A stretch of DNA of 64,000 nt from Legionella_C sp048541585. GTDB taxonomy: Bacteria > Pseudomonadota > Gammaproteobacteria > Legionellales > Legionellaceae. The translations under genes and the position numbers were made by a program. The stretch's first letter is position 1. Every line of letters starts with the position of its first letter. The DNA lies in assembly GCF_048541585.1 (NCBI RefSeq), contig NZ_CP183303.1:1612001-1676000 (forward strand), given 5' to 3'. The notes under the pieces were generated by a model that was not told where the DNA came from, made no database searches, and was given only the letters and a program-made list of their open reading frames with translations. Positions 1 through 8,641 of the stretch are shown here, in pieces.

Positions 1-73
1 CTACAAAATAGTAAATCTACGCCATAATTAAAGCTGTTATTAAAGAGAATGTAAGTTTTTACGTGAGATAATT

Positions 74-799
74 ATGCGGCAAATAGTTTTAGATACCGAA
101 ACAACAGGCATTGATCCACAAAGTGGTCATCGCATTATCGAAATAGGATGTGTAGAGTTAATTGATAGAAAATTAACTGGCAATAATTATCATGTTTATT
201 TAAATCCAGAACGCGAAGTAGATGAAGGCGCTTTTAGAGTTCATGGTATTAGTACAGAGTTTTTAGCTGATAAGCCAAAATTTTGCGAAATTGCGGAGGA
301 GTTATTAATATTTATTAAAGATGCTGAGCTAATTATTCATAATGCAGCGTTTGATATTGGTTTCTTAAATGCTGAATTAACGTTGTTGAATTGGCCTCAC
401 CAATTAAATAATTATTGTAAAGTATTAGATACACTTTTATTAGCACGGGAGAAACACCCCGGGCAACGAAATAGTTTAGATGCACTTTGTAAGCGTTATG
501 AAATAGATAATTCCAATCGACAGTTACATGGCGCTTTATTAGATGCAGAGATACTAGCTTTAGTTTACTTAGCAATGACAGGTGGGCAAACCAGTTTATT
601 TGAAGATAATCTTAAGCAGGCAAAATCAACCATTATTGATGTTGCTGTTAATCAAGTAGCTTTACAAAGTTCTTCACCAATTATTTATGCTACGTCAGAA
701 GAGGTAACTAGTCATCAAGAATTTGTTGATTTTTTGATTAAAAAATCAGGATTTAATCATTGGGAAGAGGCAAAAAAACCAACAGATAAAGAGACTTGA
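74..799 (+). CDS. dnaQ: DNA polymerase III epsilon subunit (3'-5' proofreading exonuclease)
   Basis: This is the proofreading subunit of the replicative polymerase, removing misincorporated 3' nucleotides with two metal ions. Exo I is visible at the N-terminus (VLDTETTG, Asp7 and Glu9), Exo II as IIHNAAFDIGF, and Exo III as LHGALLDAEIL with the catalytic His and Asp. At 241 residues it has the usual length, including a C-terminal tail expected to bind the alpha subunit. The 73 bases upstream show no recognisable gene. In many gammaproteobacteria rnhA lies beside dnaQ; it is not visible here. Confident. Confidence 0.95.
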   Translation: MRQIVLDTETTGIDPQSGHRIIEIGCVELIDRKLTGNNYHVYLNPEREVDEGAFRVHGISTEFLADKPKFCEIAEELLIFIKDAELIIHNAAFDIGFLNAELTLLNWPHQLNNYCKVLDTLLLAREKHPGQRNSLDALCKRYEIDNSNRQLHGALLDAEILALVYLAMTGGQTSLFEDNLKQAKSTIIDVAVNQVALQSSSPIIYATSEEVTSHQEFVDFLIKKSGFNHWEEAKKPTDKET

Positions 800-1033
800 A
801 GTCAATTTTTATTGTAAGGTTTTTACTGTGTTTAATAACCGTTATACAGCTCTAAATTATTATCTCCTATACCTTCCTACCTCTTAATAAATTGCTTAGG
901 GCTGATAATTGCTATTTTATTCAAAAGCTTAAATTTATATTCATTTAAAAAAATAAATATTGAATAATATTTATACAAATAAGTTAAATTTTGTCCTATA
1001 GTTAAAGTATCCTCACCACAGATAGGATTCATT

Positions 1034-1495
1034 ATGGGAGCTAAGCTAGTTAAAAACCTTGCCGTACCTTTCATATTTGTTTCTTTTTCTTTAGTTTCAA
1101 CCTCACAATTTGCTAATACCTTTGTTTTCAACCCAAATAAGTTAACTTGGACGGCTATTGACCAAAATGGCCATGTTGTAAGGAGTGGTAAAGCGTCGGG
1201 TGGCAGAAAATATTGTCCTGACATAAGAAGAGGTTGTAAGACACCTAGTGGCACTTATACTGTAATTAGTAAGCAAGGCCCTGGATGTCGTTCTACCCGC
1301 TATCCAGTTGGCCGAGGTGGATCACCAATGCCTTATTGCATGTTCTTTTCTAAATATTATGCTATTCATGGTTCTTATGAAGTTCCTAATTATAATGCAA
1401 GCCATGGCTGTATTCGGGTAGTACCTAGTGATGCTAAGTGGTTAAGTGGCAATTTCATTAATGTAGGAACAAAGGTCGTAATAAGGCCTTATTAA
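1034..1495 (+). CDS. Exported L,D-transpeptidase (YkuD family)
   Basis: A 153-residue protein with a Sec-type signal peptide (positive MGAKLVKNLA, hydrophobic core, likely cleavage after about residue 27). The rest is a single YkuD domain with the signature IHGS (His112) followed by SHGCIRV (His124, catalytic Cys126). Such enzymes act in the periplasm, making 3-3 peptidoglycan cross-links or attaching lipoproteins. No LysM or other wall-binding domain is present, so this is a minimal form and its exact reaction cannot be told. An AGGA sequence lies just upstream of the ATG. Confidence 0.88.
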   Translation: MGAKLVKNLAVPFIFVSFSLVSTSQFANTFVFNPNKLTWTAIDQNGHVVRSGKASGGRKYCPDIRRGCKTPSGTYTVISKQGPGCRSTRYPVGRGGSPMPYCMFFSKYYAIHGSYEVPNYNASHGCIRVVPSDAKWLSGNFINVGTKVVIRPY

Positions 1496-1589
1496 GGAAG
1501 CAAGTTACATTAATAATTGAAAATGTGATTTTCGATTGTAAACCTTAGTGTAGGCTAGGCCTGGGATTAACAATAGGTAACTACGTGGA

Positions 1590-1607
1590 GTTGGGCTAAG
1601 GCCCAAC
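1590..1607. repeat. GC-rich hairpin, GTTGGGC-taag-GCCCAAC
   Basis: A perfect 7-bp stem with a 4-base loop in AT-rich intergenic DNA between the L,D-transpeptidase and the 3' end of erpA (convergent genes). It is not followed by a T-run on either strand, so it is more like a short dispersed palindrome or a weak bidirectional terminator than a classic intrinsic terminator. No second copy was seen in this window. Confidence 0.5.
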
Positions 1608-1652
1608 CTCATAGAAATTCATTTAAGTTGGCGTTATTTAAGTGTGAGGTAT

Positions 1653-2060
1653 TTATTCATCTTCATCATCTATACTAAAAGATGAGCCACAGCCACAAGT
1701 TGTTTTTGCATTTGGGTTGCGAATTACAAACTGTTCTCCTTGAATACCTTTTATATAATCAATTTCTGCCTCATGCAAAAATTGATAACTCATTGAATCA
1801 ACTAGCAACTTAACAGATGACTTTCCATCCGAGCAATGTTGGACAATAACCGTATCATCTGCCTGAATAGCTTCATCAAAGGTAAATCCATATTGAAATC
1901 CTGAGCAGCCACCACCAGTAATATAAACACGTAAATTCAGCTTAGGATTATCTTCCTCAGCAATTAAAGAAGCAACTTTATCAGCTGCGCTTATAGAGAA
2001 ATGGATACCCGTTTTTGGTTGAGACTCTATTGCTGTAGATGATAAATTTACAGTGCTCAT
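1653..2060 (-). CDS. erpA: Iron-sulfur cluster insertion protein ErpA
   Basis: A-type Fe-S carrier of 135 residues. The three conserved cysteines are present: one in GGGCSGF and two in the C-terminal TTCGCGSSF. It accepts an Fe-S cluster from the scaffold and delivers it to targets such as isoprenoid enzymes. About 20 residues precede the conserved domain and an acidic DDEDE tail ends the protein. The paralogues IscA and SufA share the cysteine pattern. ErpA is preferred because the gene stands alone, away from any isc or suf genes. Confidence 0.88.
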   Translation of the reverse strand: MSTVNLSSTAIESQPKTGIHFSISAADKVASLIAEEDNPKLNLRVYITGGGCSGFQYGFTFDEAIQADDTVIVQHCSDGKSSVKLLVDSMSYQFLHEAEIDYIKGIQGEQFVIRNPNAKTTCGCGSSFSIDDEDE

Positions 2061-2179
2061 TATTTACTCCTAACAAGACCTTGATAAGAAATTAGTCATT
2101 CATTAATTAAATTAGACTTCTTTCTATTGTAACACTTAACTTAATTTTTTGCTGGTTTGTAATCATTTTTAGTTAAAAA

Positions 2180-3253
2180 TTACCGAATAATCTGCTCAAT
2201 AATAGCTCCCCCTAAGCACTGATTGCGCTCATAGAAAACAATATATTGTCCTGGGGTAACAGCTCGCTGGGGAGCTGAAAACATGACACAATGTCCATTG
2301 TCTATGATAGGAGAGATTACGCACGCTTGATCAGGTTGCCTATAGCGGGTTTTTGCATAGCACGTCAAGGGTAGTTTATTATCGAAAGGTGCAAGCCAAT
2401 GAATCGCACTACAAATTAATCCCTGAGCATAGAGCATAGGATGCTCATTACCCTGTGCAACAAGTAAAGTATTGGTTTTGACATCTTTCTCCACCACATA
2501 CCAAGGCTCTTCGCTGCTGTCGTAGCGTCCGCCAATACCTAGGCCTTGGCGTTGCCCTATTGTATAGAACATTAATCCATCATGCTGGCCTAATAACTTG
2601 CCATCGGTACTCTTTATGTCGCCAGGTTTAGCTAGAATAAATTCTTGTAAAAATGCTTTAAAGCGTTTTTCACCTATAAAACAAATGCCAGTTGAGTCTT
2701 TTTTATGTGAGGTAACGAGTTGCAATTTAGCAGCAAGGGTACGAATCTCTGATTTTAAATAATCACCTATAGGAAATAAGGTTTTTTTTAAGGCTGCTTT
2801 ATCTACAGCATGTAAAAAATAGGTTTGATCTTTGTCTCTGTCTTTCGCCTTAAATAAATTGCCATTCTCAACTTTTGCATAATGTCCAGTAGCTATAAAA
2901 TCAGCACCTAATGTTAATGCATAGTCTAGAAAAGCCTTAAATTTAATCTCCTTATTACAAAGAACATCAGGATTAGGTGTACGGCCAGCTTCATATTCTT
3001 TTAAGAAGTGAGTAAAAACATTATCCCAATATTCAGCTGAAAAATTAATGGTATGTAAATGAATACCTAATTGGTTAGCAACCGCCTCTGCATCAGCTAA
3101 GTCAATAGCTGCCGCACAATAACTATCTTGGTCATCTTGCTCCCAGTTTTTCATAAACAAACCTTCAACCTGATAACCTTGCTCTTTTAAAAGCCATGCA
3201 GCTACTGAAGAATCCACACCGCCAGACATACCAACTATTACTTTTGCTTTCAT
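2180..3253 (-). CDS. mnmA: tRNA 2-thiouridylase MnmA (TrmU)
   Basis: This enzyme activates U34 of Lys/Glu/Gln tRNAs with ATP and inserts sulfur, giving 2-thiouridine. The N-terminal PP-loop SGGVDSS is intact, as is DVLCNKEIKF with the first catalytic cysteine. The second catalytic cysteine lies in STGICFIGEKRF. Length (357 residues) is normal. It is transcribed toward erpA with about 120 bases between them and probably has its own promoter. Confident. Confidence 0.96.
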   Translation of the reverse strand: MKAKVIVGMSGGVDSSVAAWLLKEQGYQVEGLFMKNWEQDDQDSYCAAAIDLADAEAVANQLGIHLHTINFSAEYWDNVFTHFLKEYEAGRTPNPDVLCNKEIKFKAFLDYALTLGADFIATGHYAKVENGNLFKAKDRDKDQTYFLHAVDKAALKKTLFPIGDYLKSEIRTLAAKLQLVTSHKKDSTGICFIGEKRFKAFLQEFILAKPGDIKSTDGKLLGQHDGLMFYTIGQRQGLGIGGRYDSSEEPWYVVEKDVKTNTLLVAQGNEHPMLYAQGLICSAIHWLAPFDNKLPLTCYAKTRYRQPDQACVISPIIDNGHCVMFSAPQRAVTPGQYIVFYERNQCLGGAIIEQIIR

Positions 3254-3407
3254 ACGTTACAACAATTCTCAAAGTTTAGGTTTAAATTTAAATCCTAGCT
3301 CAATTTGCTTAAATTTATGATATATTTAATGTTCATTTATTAATAAAAAAAGAAAACATTTTTTAATTTAAAAGCGGTTATTATATAATAATTGAGACTT
3401 ACTTAAT

Positions 3408-3848
3408 ATGCTAATTGATCTTAAAACACAAGCAAAACAAGGTAAACAGCAGACAATACATGTTGATATAAAAGAAAGATTGCCCGAGAGAGTTAGCCCT
3501 CCTTGCTCTCTAGATTGTAATTATCTGGTTAAAGAAGTGGATAACTATTTTGTTTTATTCTTAGAAGTTAAGGGCGAACTTGTTATTGAGTGTCAGCGTT
3601 GTCTAAAAAATTTTTTATATAATTATGATAATAAGACGACTGTAGCAATCTGTAACTCAGAAGCTTGTGCTGAAAGATTAATGAGTATTTATGAATGTAT
3701 TGTTGCTAAAGATTTTTCTATTAATCTGGTAGAATTAATTACTGATGAATTACATCTTTATAGCCCTGAAAGTCATCCGAATATTAGTGAGTGTGATAAA
3801 GAAGTGAGCAAATTTATCCATTTTATGCCTTTGGAAGATAACAAATAG
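3408..3848 (+). CDS. yceD: YceD / DUF177 23S rRNA accumulation protein
   Basis: A 146-residue DUF177 protein. The family motif CQRCL sits mid-protein, and the C-terminal half is acidic, as expected. YceD homologues are needed for normal 23S rRNA accumulation and are nearly always encoded next to rpmF and plsX, as here. The ribosome-binding site is weak, so the start is less certain than the identity. Confidence 0.9.
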   Translation: MLIDLKTQAKQGKQQTIHVDIKERLPERVSPPCSLDCNYLVKEVDNYFVLFLEVKGELVIECQRCLKNFLYNYDNKTTVAICNSEACAERLMSIYECIVAKDFSINLVELITDELHLYSPESHPNISECDKEVSKFIHFMPLEDNK

Positions 3849-3926
3849 CAAGTAATACTTGGATTAACGGCAAAAAATAATGTAATATTTCGCACCAATG
3901 AATACAAATTGCCTAGGAGTAATGCA

Positions 3927-4118
3927 ATGGCTGTACAACAAAATAAAAAATCACGTTCTAGAAGAGATATGAGACGCTCTCATGATGCTTTAAAAGAGCC
4001 TACTTTAAGCACTGATAGCACAACAGGTGAAACTCATCTTCGGCATCACATGACGCCAGATGGTTACTATCGTGGCCGTAAAGTATTAGATACAGATAAC
4101 GTCTACGAGCAAGAGTAA
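3927..4118 (+). CDS. rpmF: 50S ribosomal protein L32
   Basis: L32 with the characteristic MAVQQNKKSRSRRDMRRSHD N-terminus. The frame is open from a TTG 18 bases earlier, but AGGAG at 3914-3918 is correctly spaced for this ATG and the family begins MAVQ, so this start is chosen. The product is 63 residues. It lacks the CxxC zinc pair of some L32 proteins. It lies between yceD and plsX in the conserved ribosome/phospholipid group. Confidence 0.95.
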   Translation: MAVQQNKKSRSRRDMRRSHDALKEPTLSTDSTTGETHLRHHMTPDGYYRGRKVLDTDNVYEQE

Positions 4119-4123
4119 TTCGC

Positions 4124-5152
4124 TTGAAAACTATTACCATTGCAATAGATGCGATGGGCGGGGATCATGGGCTAAAAGTTCTAATCCCTGCTTGTGTTCG
4201 CGCGGTGAAAAATAATCCAGATTTAAAATTGTTATTAGTTGGTGATCAATCTCAGGTTACTAATCATCTTAAGAAGCATGGAAAGCTTAACCATGAGCAG
4301 TTCGAAATAATTCATGCTTCTGAAGTTGTGGGTATGGATGAGCTACCATCCCATGCTATGCGTAATAAAAAAGACTCGTCAATGCGAGTTGCTATAAATT
4401 TAGTCAAAGAGGGCCGAGCCAAGGCATGTGTGAGTGCAGGTAACACTGGTGCATTGATGGCTACTGCACGTTTTGTACTAAAAACTTTACCTGGAATTGA
4501 TAGGCCAGCAATTATTGCAGAATTACCTACCTTGCAAGCGAAAACTCGCGTTATTGATTTAGGCGCTAATGTTGATTCATGTGCTGAGCATCTTTTCCAA
4601 TTTGCCGTTATGGGATCAGCCCTAATTCAAGCCGCTGATAAAAAAACAAAGCCTAAAATTGCCCTTTTAAATATTGGTGAAGAAGAAATTAAGGGTAATG
4701 ATAAGATTAAGCGTACAGCACATATGCTATCTGACTGTAATTTATTAAATTATGTAGGTTATGTAGAAGGTGATGGCTTTTATTCAGGGGAAGTTGATTT
4801 AATTGTTTGTGATGGCTTTGTTGGTAATGTTGCTTTAAAAGCTAGCGAAGGTTTAGCTAAGTTAATGTTAGCAATCCTAAAAGAATCTTTCTTAAAAAGT
4901 TACTTAACACGTTTAATGAGTATTGTTGCCTGGCCTGCGCTAAAACGCTTGAAAACGCGAATGGATCCTGCTAGATATAATGGCGCCAGTTTGATAGGGT
5001 TAAATGGTATAGTAGTAAAAAGTCATGGTAGCGCTAGCGAATTAGCTTTCCAGTATGCAATTGAGGAAGCTATGTTACAGGTAAAAAATAATGTAGTTGA
5101 TTTGGTGCGCGACCAGATAAATGAGTTTATTAATCAAGGTTTATTGTTATGA
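4124..5152 (+). CDS. plsX: Phosphate acyltransferase PlsX
   Basis: PlsX converts acyl-ACP and phosphate to acyl-phosphate, the donor for glycerol-3-phosphate acylation by PlsY. The N-terminus TITIAIDAMGGDHG, the segments AKACVSAGNTGALMA and LIVCDGFVGNVALK, and the length (342 residues) are typical. It begins with TTG, preceded by an AAGAG-like site, only a few bases after rpmF. Its stop overlaps the fabH start as ATGA, suggesting translational coupling. Confidence 0.96.
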   Translation: MKTITIAIDAMGGDHGLKVLIPACVRAVKNNPDLKLLLVGDQSQVTNHLKKHGKLNHEQFEIIHASEVVGMDELPSHAMRNKKDSSMRVAINLVKEGRAKACVSAGNTGALMATARFVLKTLPGIDRPAIIAELPTLQAKTRVIDLGANVDSCAEHLFQFAVMGSALIQAADKKTKPKIALLNIGEEEIKGNDKIKRTAHMLSDCNLLNYVGYVEGDGFYSGEVDLIVCDGFVGNVALKASEGLAKLMLAILKESFLKSYLTRLMSIVAWPALKRLKTRMDPARYNGASLIGLNGIVVKSHGSASELAFQYAIEEAMLQVKNNVVDLVRDQINEFINQGLLL

Positions 5153-6102
5153 TGCATGCGGTTATTAATGGAACGGGCAGTTATTTACCGAAAAACCGGC
5201 TTACTAATTATGAATTAGAAACTAGACTAAATACCTCTCATGATTGGATTGTTTCGCGCACTGGCATTAGCAGTCGCCATATTGCATCAGAGCATGAAAC
5301 TACATCTTATATGGCTGCTGAAGCGGCTAAGCAAGCTGTCAGCGCGTCAACGGTTACGGCCAGCGAAATAGATTTAATTATCGTTGCAAGTTGTACGCCT
5401 GATAATTTCTTTCCTGGGATTGCTTGTTATGTTCAAAATGCTTTAGGAATAACTTCTAATATCCCTGCTTTGGATATTGGGGCGGCCTGTAGTGGTTTTA
5501 TTTATGCTATGGATATTGCTAAACAGTATATTCAAGCTGGTTCAGCTAAAAATGTGTTAGTTATTGGTAGTGAGTCTATGTCTCGGGCCGTTGATTGGAC
5601 TGATCGCTCTACATGTGTATTATTTGGTGATGGTGCAGGGGCTGCAATATTGAGTGCTAGTGACAGTCCTGGGATTTTAGCAAGTGTTTTACATGCCACC
5701 TATGATGCTAATTCTTTATTAACCTATCCTAATTACACATCGCTTGATAATAAAGCGTTAATTGGGATGCGTGGCAATGAGGTTTTTAAAATTGCTGTTA
5801 ATCTTATGGGCGATGTTGTTGACGAAATTCTAGAGGCAAGTAATTTAACGCAATCAGATATTAACTGGTTAATCCCGCATCAAGCTAATATTCGCATTAT
5901 TCAAGGTATCGCTAAAAAATTAAATTTATCTATGTCACAAGTAGTTGTCACAATTGAAAATCAAGGTAATACTTCTGCGGCTTCCATTCCTTTAGCATTA
6001 GATTTAGCTATTAAAGAGAAGCGAGTAAAAAAAGGTGATTTATTACTTTTAGAATCTTTTGGCGGCGGTATGACATGGGGGGCAATGGTTATTCGTTACT
6101 AA
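5149..6102 (+). CDS. fabH: 3-oxoacyl-ACP synthase III (KAS III)
   Basis: FabH starts fatty-acid synthesis by condensing an acyl-CoA primer with malonyl-ACP. The Cys-His-Asn triad is visible: Cys114 in DIGAACSGF, His in WLIPHQANIRI and Asn in ENQGNTSAAS. Two ATG codons are tandem at the start; the first overlaps the plsX stop. Length (317 residues) is normal. It is followed by nearly 400 bases without a clear gene before fabD. Confidence 0.96.
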   Translation: MMHAVINGTGSYLPKNRLTNYELETRLNTSHDWIVSRTGISSRHIASEHETTSYMAAEAAKQAVSASTVTASEIDLIIVASCTPDNFFPGIACYVQNALGITSNIPALDIGAACSGFIYAMDIAKQYIQAGSAKNVLVIGSESMSRAVDWTDRSTCVLFGDGAGAAILSASDSPGILASVLHATYDANSLLTYPNYTSLDNKALIGMRGNEVFKIAVNLMGDVVDEILEASNLTQSDINWLIPHQANIRIIQGIAKKLNLSMSQVVVTIENQGNTSAASIPLALDLAIKEKRVKKGDLLLLESFGGGMTWGAMVIRY

Positions 6103-6493
6103 TAGCTAAGTGAGTTATTTAATAAACGCTTTTAAAAATATTATTACCGGTCAATCGATTGGTTTATTTAGCTGTATTTATATAATGTACTGTCCTGTAC
6201 ATTCTAGTACCACAAATAATTAAGTGGTGCTCATTTCAGAGCGTTTAAAAAATACACTACTTATAATTTTTAAATTCTTTTAAAAGATATTTATTAAATA
6301 GATAACATTAAATGTAATTGTTCATAGACCATGTTTTAATCACGGTAAGATTGAATTTGGTGTGGTTTTGATTAAAATTGTGCTCAAAAATTGGTGTATA
6401 GTCTTTTAGAGTAGTTTAAAGCATGATTTTTGTACATCACATACGGTCTTTTGGTGCGTAGAGTAAGCGTTTATTATTAAATTGAGGCTTTAT
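6103..6493. other. Intergenic region between fabH and fabD
   Basis: About 390 AT-rich bases with no convincing gene. Small inverted repeats are visible, such as TGTAC/GTACA around 6187-6202 and ACCAC/GTGGT around 6209-6228. It shares the 12-mer AGTACCACAAAT (6206-6217) with the fabF-mltG gap. A promoter for fabD is expected here, but no -35/-10 pair stands out. Confidence 0.5.
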
Positions 6494-7468
6494 ATGGCAA
6501 ATTTAGCAGTTGTATTTCCTGGCCAAGGTTCACAATCTATAGGCATGTTAGAGGAATTAGCTAAGAGCTACCCAATTATTCAAGAAACTTTTAATAGTGC
6601 CTCAGAGCGTGTTAATTATGATATATGGCAACTTATTCAAGAAGGCCCTGAAGAAAAATTAAACCAAACAGAAATTACCCAAGTAGTGATGTTAACTGCT
6701 AATGTAGCTGTCTATAATTTATTGCGTCAGTTAGGTTTGCCACAGCCTAAGTGGATGGCTGGCCATAGTTTAGGAGAGTATGCAGCCTTAGTTTGTGCTG
6801 AAGCTATGAGTTTAGAAGATGGTGTGCAATTAGTTGCAAAGCGAGGCCGGCTTATGCAGGAGACTATTCCGCTAGGGCAAGGTGCTATGGCCGCTGTAAT
6901 TGGTTTGAGTGATGAAGTAGTCAATCAAATTTGCAATGAAATTAGTAACGATTATGAACAGGTTTCTGTGGCGAACTACAATACTATTGGTCAAGTTGTT
7001 ATTGCAGGTCATAGTCTTGCAGTAGAAAACGCAATCGAAAAAGCAAATTTAAAAGGCGCTAGAATGGCTAAAGTTATTCCAGTCAGCGTCCCTTGTCACT
7101 GTTCTTTATTAAAAAACGCTGCTAGCGCTTTTGCAGAAGTTTTACGCGAAGTACCTTTTAAAACGCCTGAAGTCAAAGTTGTAAGTAATGTTGATTTAAG
7201 TATCTATGAGGCGCCTAACCAAATTCGTTCTTTATTGGAAGAGCAGTTGTTTAAACCAGTAAGATGGGTCGAAATAATCCAGTTGTTGCAAAAAAATGGT
7301 ATAGGGCAATTTATAGAATGTGGTCCTGGCAAAGTTCTCTCCGGCTTAATTAAGCGTATTGATAGAGGGTTATTAATATTTAATACTCATGATAAAAACT
7401 CAATTGAACAAACCTTGTCTCATTTTAAGACCAATGAGGTTGATTCTATTAATAATTTACCAATCTAA
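6494..7468 (+). CDS. fabD: Malonyl-CoA:ACP transacylase
   Basis: FabD loads malonyl groups from CoA onto ACP. It shows the N-terminal FPGQGSQ, the nucleophile serine in GHSLGEYAAL, and the histidine in PVSVPCHCSLL. The frame can extend to a TTG at 6482, but GAGG six bases before the ATG fits this start, which gives the family N-terminus MANLAVVFPGQG. The protein is 324 residues. It begins the fabD-fabG-acpP-fabF series. Confidence 0.96.
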   Translation: MANLAVVFPGQGSQSIGMLEELAKSYPIIQETFNSASERVNYDIWQLIQEGPEEKLNQTEITQVVMLTANVAVYNLLRQLGLPQPKWMAGHSLGEYAALVCAEAMSLEDGVQLVAKRGRLMQETIPLGQGAMAAVIGLSDEVVNQICNEISNDYEQVSVANYNTIGQVVIAGHSLAVENAIEKANLKGARMAKVIPVSVPCHCSLLKNAASAFAEVLREVPFKTPEVKVVSNVDLSIYEAPNQIRSLLEEQLFKPVRWVEIIQLLQKNGIGQFIECGPGKVLSGLIKRIDRGLLIFNTHDKNSIEQTLSHFKTNEVDSINNLPI

Positions 7469-7505
7469 TTTTAAAGATTAATGATGATTCAATATAGGGG
7501 TTTAA

Positions 7506-8252
7506 ATGGTTAACCTAGAAGGAAAAGTAGCTTTAGTAACAGGTGCTAGTCGAGGTATCGGAAAAGCTATTGCTGAAACTTTGGCACAGAGAGGGGCTTA
7601 TGTAATTGGTACGGCAACCACTGACGAATCTGCTTTATTAATAAGTAATAGTTTTAATAATGCTAATCTTGCAGGAGAAGGTTTAAAACTTGATGTTACA
7701 AGTGCAGATAGTGTCGAGAGTTTGATGACCCAACTTTCAGATGAAAAAAAATTACCTTCAATCTTAGTGAATAATGCCGGTATTACTGCAGATAATTTAC
7801 TATTACGCATGGATGATGATGAATGGTACCGCGTTATAGAAACTAATTTAAATTCTATTTACCGTATGAGTAAAGCTTGTGTAAAATCTATGTTTAGAGC
7901 CAGATGGGGTCGTATTATTACTATTGGTTCAGTGGTTGGCTCAAGTGGAAATTCCGGTCAAGTCAACTATACTACTGCTAAAGCAGGAGTAGTCGGTTTT
8001 TCTAAGTCATTAGCGCAAGAATTAGCGAGTCGTGGTGTTACTGTTAACGTTGTGGCCCCGGGTTTTATTGAAACAGATATGACAGATTCTTTACCGGACT
8101 TAGTAAAAGAGGAAATGCTCAAGCGGATTCCTATGAAGCGTTTTGGACACGTAAATGATATAGCTGAAGTTGTTGCATTTTTAGCCTCTGATAGTGCAAA
8201 TTATATTACCGGTGAGACTATCCATATTAATGGTGGCTTATACATGGATTAA
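7506..8252 (+). CDS. fabG: 3-oxoacyl-ACP reductase FabG
   Basis: NADPH-dependent reductase of the elongation cycle, a short-chain dehydrogenase. The cofactor loop is TGASRGIG (residues 12-19), and the triad is Ser142, Tyr155 and Lys159. NAG at residues 90-92 and the C-terminal YITGETIHINGGLYM are classic. Length (248 residues) is normal. An AGGGG site lies upstream of the ATG. Confidence 0.96.
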   Translation: MVNLEGKVALVTGASRGIGKAIAETLAQRGAYVIGTATTDESALLISNSFNNANLAGEGLKLDVTSADSVESLMTQLSDEKKLPSILVNNAGITADNLLLRMDDDEWYRVIETNLNSIYRMSKACVKSMFRARWGRIITIGSVVGSSGNSGQVNYTTAKAGVVGFSKSLAQELASRGVTVNVVAPGFIETDMTDSLPDLVKEEMLKRIPMKRFGHVNDIAEVVAFLASDSANYITGETIHINGGLYMD

Positions 8253-8374
8253 TGAAAAAAAGGTTTTTTAAGGGTATTCTGGTAAACTTATAATAATTAA
8301 GCTTGCGTTCTCTCGAGAAATGAATAAACTACCCACCATATATTTTTTTAACCTTAAGAAAGGAAATACAAGTT

Positions 8375-8623
8375 ATGAGTACAGTTGAAGAGCGAGTTCG
8401 TAAAATTGTTGGTGAACAGTTAGGTGTTAAGGAAAATGAGTTAACAAACGATGCTTCTTTTGTTGAAGACTTGGGTGCTGATTCCCTTGACACAGTAGAA
8501 CTCGTTATGGCTCTTGAAGAAGAATTTGAAACTGAAATTCCAGATGAGAAAGCAGAGAAGATTACTACTATTCAAGAAGCAATTGACTATATTGAAGCAA
8601 ATATGAACAAAGAAGAAGCTTAA
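8375..8623 (+). CDS. acpP: Acyl carrier protein
   Basis: An acidic 82-residue carrier with the phosphopantetheine site at Ser37 in GADSLDTVEL. Helix II and III sequences (VMALEEEFETEIPDE, AIDYIEANM) match housekeeping ACP. A strong AAGGAAA site precedes the ATG. The 120 bases between fabG and acpP allow for its own promoter, which would suit its usual high expression. Confidence 0.97.
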   Translation: MSTVEERVRKIVGEQLGVKENELTNDASFVEDLGADSLDTVELVMALEEEFETEIPDEKAEKITTIQEAIDYIEANMNKEEA

Positions 8624-8641
8624 TAATTAAGGAGCTATTCA

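Noticed and set aside
877..1254. 125-codon minus-strand frame over the L,D-transpeptidase
   Set aside because: It overlaps a clear enzyme on the other strand, has no recognisable motif and looks like a shadow frame.
1590..1607. GC-rich hairpin as an intrinsic terminator
   Set aside because: No T-run follows the stem on either strand; called a repeat or palindrome instead.
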